From contig OZ245769.1 in NCBI GenBank assembly GCA_965227745.1, forward strand, positions 1,674,001-1,738,000: DNA of 64,000 bases, in the 5' to 3' direction. Below the pieces are notes generated by a model. The model ran no database searches. It was not told the origin of the DNA and saw nothing but the letters and a program-made list of their open reading frames with translations. The position numbers and the translations under genes were made by a program. This document shows, piece after piece, positions 61,862 to 64,000 of this stretch (position 1 is its first letter; each line of letters starts with the position of its first letter). The stretch comes from GAS368 sp965227745 (GTDB taxonomy: Bacteria; Verrucomicrobiota; Verrucomicrobiia; Opitutales; Opitutaceae).

Positions 61862-62710
61862 TTGCACTCTGTCGCTCTCCCCTCACCTTCTGCCGCCGTG
61901 CTCGCCACCTTTGACAAATACCGCCAGGCCTTCCTCACGGGATTGCAGAGCAACATCGTGTACCGGGTAAACTTTACCGTGCGCGGGTTCTTTTCGCTCT
62001 TCCATCTCGCGGCCGTGATCATCCTCTGGAGCGCGGCCTATGCGGGCGGCGGCAGCCTCGGCGGCTTCACGCTGCAGCAGACGATCACTTACTTCATCAC
62101 GCTGATCATTCTTCAGTTTTTCATCAGCGCCTTCAACGAGGACTATCAGATCAGCGAGGAAATCCGCAACGGCCTCATCAACCAGTTTCTGCTGAAGCCG
62201 ATCAATTACTTCGCGTATCGCTTCAGCATCTTTCTCTCCGCTCGGCTGGTCTCGGGCATGATGGTGTTTGTCCCGCTGATCGTGGCCTATCCGTTTATCA
62301 AGGACTTCCTCACCTATCCGAAGGATGCCCATGTGCTGCTCTACGGGCTTCCGGCCATGGCGATGTCGGCGATGATTCAATTCAGCATCGCATACTGCTT
62401 CGGCATGCTGTCGTTCTGGTTTCTCGAAATCCAGGGCTTCGTGATTCTCTCGATGGCGCTCGAAACGCTCCTTGGCGGGCAGATGTTTCCTTTGGACCTG
62501 CTGCCGGCCTGGGCCTACGAGATCGTGCGCTGGCTGCCGTTCTACTATCAGATGTATTTCCCAGCCGCGATTTTCACCGGACGTCTCACCGATGTCTCGG
62601 CCATCATGCAGGGCTACGGTATTCAGGCCTGCTGGGTCGTGATCCTGCTCATCGTGAATCAGGGACTGTGGCGCCGCGGCCTGCGGCATCACACCGCCGT
62701 CGGAGGCTAA
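61862..62710 (+). CDS. ABC-2 family permease (DUF990-like)
   Basis: The protein of up to 282 residues has about six hydrophobic helices and the pattern of DUF990-type ABC-2 permeases (SNIVYRVNFTVRGFFSL, EDYQISEEIRNGLINQFLLKPI). It would form half of an export channel with the next gene's product. No ATPase gene is adjacent; ParA is not of the ABC type. The best starts are a TTG at 61862, preceded by a GCGGGGG stretch, or a GTG at 61898; neither is certain. It is followed by 6 bp before the next gene. Confidence 0.8.
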   Translation: MHSVALPSPSAAVLATFDKYRQAFLTGLQSNIVYRVNFTVRGFFSLFHLAAVIILWSAAYAGGGSLGGFTLQQTITYFITLIILQFFISAFNEDYQISEEIRNGLINQFLLKPINYFAYRFSIFLSARLVSGMMVFVPLIVAYPFIKDFLTYPKDAHVLLYGLPAMAMSAMIQFSIAYCFGMLSFWFLEIQGFVILSMALETLLGGQMFPLDLLPAWAYEIVRWLPFYYQMYFPAAIFTGRLTDVSAIMQGYGIQACWVVILLIVNQGLWRRGLRHHTAVGG

Positions 62711-62716
62711 CCCCCC

Positions 62717-63508
62717 ATGGTCCACTATTTCAAAATTTGGGTGGCCTGTGCGCGCTACTCCATCACGCGCACCCTGATGTTTCGCGGCGATTTCTTCATC
62801 TGGTCGCTCGTGGAGCTCTTCTGGATGACGGTGAATATCCTCTCCGTTAACATCATCTACGACCACACGCAGTCGATCGCGGGTTGGACGAAGTGGGAGA
62901 TGATCCTCCTCGTCGGCACCTCCATGGTGATCCAGCGCATCCTCTTCGGATTTTTCTGGAGCAGCATTTTTGAGATGGGCCGCAATATCCGCACGGGGAA
63001 TTTCGACTTCTACCTCGCGCAGCCGGGCAACGTCATGTTCATGGCGACGACGCGAAAGCTCGATCCCGACAGCCTGCTCAACTCCATCGTCGCGATCTCT
63101 GTCGTCGTCTACTCGCTGGGCAAGCTGGGCTTTCATCCGTCGATCCCGCAAATCGGGCTTTATGCCCTCATGGTGCTCTGCGGCGTCGTGATCCATTACA
63201 GCATTCTCGTGCTGTCCATCTCCCTGGCCTTTTGGCTGAAGAGTGCGCAAGGCATCGAGGGCATCTATTTTACGCTCACCGAATTCTCGCGCCTTCCGCG
63301 CACGGCGTTCACGGCCTTCGCGACTCAGTTTCTCTTCGTTTGGTTTCTGCCGGTGGTGATTGTGACCTTTGTGCCGTCGAGCCTCTTGACCAAGGGCTTC
63401 GATGTTAAGCTCACCGCGTGGCTGTTCGGCGCCGCCCTCGTCTGGTTTACGGCGGCGATTATTGTCTTTCACCGCGGCTTGCGCCGCTACACGAGTGCCA
63501 GCTCATGA
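62717..63508 (+). CDS. ABC-2 family permease, partner of the preceding gene
   Basis: The 263-residue membrane protein has about six helices and the related pattern RTLMFRGDFFIWSLVE and MGRNIRTGNFDFYLAQPGN. It probably pairs with the permease encoded just upstream (6-bp gap). The exported cargo is unknown. Its stop overlaps the ribonuclease III start by 4 bp (ATGA). An ATPase subunit must be encoded elsewhere. Confidence 0.82.
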   Translation: MVHYFKIWVACARYSITRTLMFRGDFFIWSLVELFWMTVNILSVNIIYDHTQSIAGWTKWEMILLVGTSMVIQRILFGFFWSSIFEMGRNIRTGNFDFYLAQPGNVMFMATTRKLDPDSLLNSIVAISVVVYSLGKLGFHPSIPQIGLYALMVLCGVVIHYSILVLSISLAFWLKSAQGIEGIYFTLTEFSRLPRTAFTAFATQFLFVWFLPVVIVTFVPSSLLTKGFDVKLTAWLFGAALVWFTAAIIVFHRGLRRYTSASS

Positions 63509-64000
63509 GCGAGACCCTCGCCCAACTCCAGTCGCGCATCCGCTACACGTTTCGCGATCCTTCGTTGCTGGCCCGCGCTGTCACTCACACCTCGTACATC
63601 CAGTATCATCCCGAACTCGAAAGTAACCAGCGCCTTGAGTTTTTAGGCGATGCGGTGCTCCAGCTTTTGTTGACAGAAGCACTCTACCAGCTTTTCCCCA
63701 CGGATCGCGAGGGCCAGCTCAGCAAACGCCGCGCCGCACTGGCGAACGGGGCGTTTCTCGCCGGTCTCGCGCGCGAAATCAAACTCGACGCCTGCCTCCT
63801 CCTCGGGGCCGGGGAAGAATCCACCGGCGGTCGCGCCCGCGCCGCCGCCAGTGAAGACGCCTTTGAAGCCCTTGTCGGTGCCCTCTACCTCGACAGCGAT
63901 CTCGCCACTACCCGCGGCATCGTGCTCGAAATCTACGGCCCGTTGACCAATCGACTCGCCGCCGTCGAGAACATCGAAAACCCCAAAGGCCGCCTGCAAG
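63505..64000 (+). CDS. rnc: Ribonuclease III, 3' end outside the window
   Basis: The frame from ATG 63505 stays open to the window edge and encodes at least 165 residues. It shows the RNase III signature SNQRLEFLGDAVLQLLLTE and the second catalytic segment AAASEDAFEALVGALYLD, whose acidic residues bind the catalytic metals. The double-stranded-RNA-binding domain expected at the C-terminus lies beyond the edge. It cuts ribosomal and messenger RNA precursors in the cytoplasm. It overlaps the permease stop by 4 bp. Confidence 0.95.
   Translation, partial: MSETLAQLQSRIRYTFRDPSLLARAVTHTSYIQYHPELESNQRLEFLGDAVLQLLLTEALYQLFPTDREGQLSKRRAALANGAFLAGLAREIKLDACLLLGAGEESTGGRARAAASEDAFEALVGALYLDSDLATTRGIVLEIYGPLTNRLAAVENIENPKGRLQ

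Noticed and set aside
61883..63472. 529-codon minus-strand frame across both ABC-2 permeases
   Set aside because: The plus-strand frames have clear membrane helices and overlapping starts; this frame is a charged shadow.

Overview
The window is a GC-rich bacterial chromosome segment that most likely comes from a member of the Verrucomicrobiota close to the Opitutaceae. This is inferred from gene content: a PSD1/DUF1501 pair behind an ECF sigma/FecR pair, TonB receptors with an N-terminal FEV-type box, TMTC-like TPR membrane proteins, a giant YDG-repeat secreted protein, and sigma-plus-Ser/Thr-kinase remnants. No database search was possible.

Layout. 1-4.5 kb: a DUF5069-like end gene, a repeat-rich spacer, and a two-gene molybdenum hydroxylase operon (IorAB type) whose predicted promoter contains a TetR-like palindrome, then a small hypothetical. 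4.9-13.1 kb: a serine beta-lactamase-like lipoprotein, a large TonB receptor, an ABC exporter with a TlpA-like thioredoxin, and a SASA-type esterase. 13.3-19.9 kb (minus): ECF sigma, FecR with a C-terminal DNRLRE-like region, PSD1 cytochrome protein and DUF1501 protein, apparently one operon. 20.4-29.95 kb: B12-dependent methionine synthase (metH), converging with a four-gene vitamin B12 uptake operon (receptor, binding protein, permease, ATPase) headed by a cobalamin riboswitch.

30.1-39.5 kb (minus): a compact chemosensory operon, cheY-cheA-cheW-soluble PAS receptor-cheB-cheR, ending with a helical protein that carries a CheZ-like D-x3-Q motif and may be the missing CheY phosphatase. 39.5-40.8 kb is a long spacer with an IS630 transposase scrap. 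40.8-48.4 kb: a 2523-residue secreted protein with about 16 YDG repeats. 48.5-52.3 kb is a decaying accessory patch: broken sigma factor, kinase cut at the catalytic loop and joined to a broken TpsB transporter, a GNAT gene, a broken IS630 transposase with a terminal repeat, and tRNA-Cys. 52.4-60.7 kb (minus): a TonB receptor, a terminator, then an operon of two TMTC-like TPR membrane proteins around an EF-hand alpha/beta hydrolase. 60.9-64 kb: a ParA ATPase, two ABC-2 permeases, and ribonuclease III running off the end.

The most interesting items are the CheZ-like chemotaxis protein, the TetR-like operator in the hydroxylase promoter, the helically phased 10-bp repeats at 631-765, the shared palindromic repeat at 4.47 and 13.17 kb, the hybrid YDG repeats, and the TMTC/hydrolase operon.
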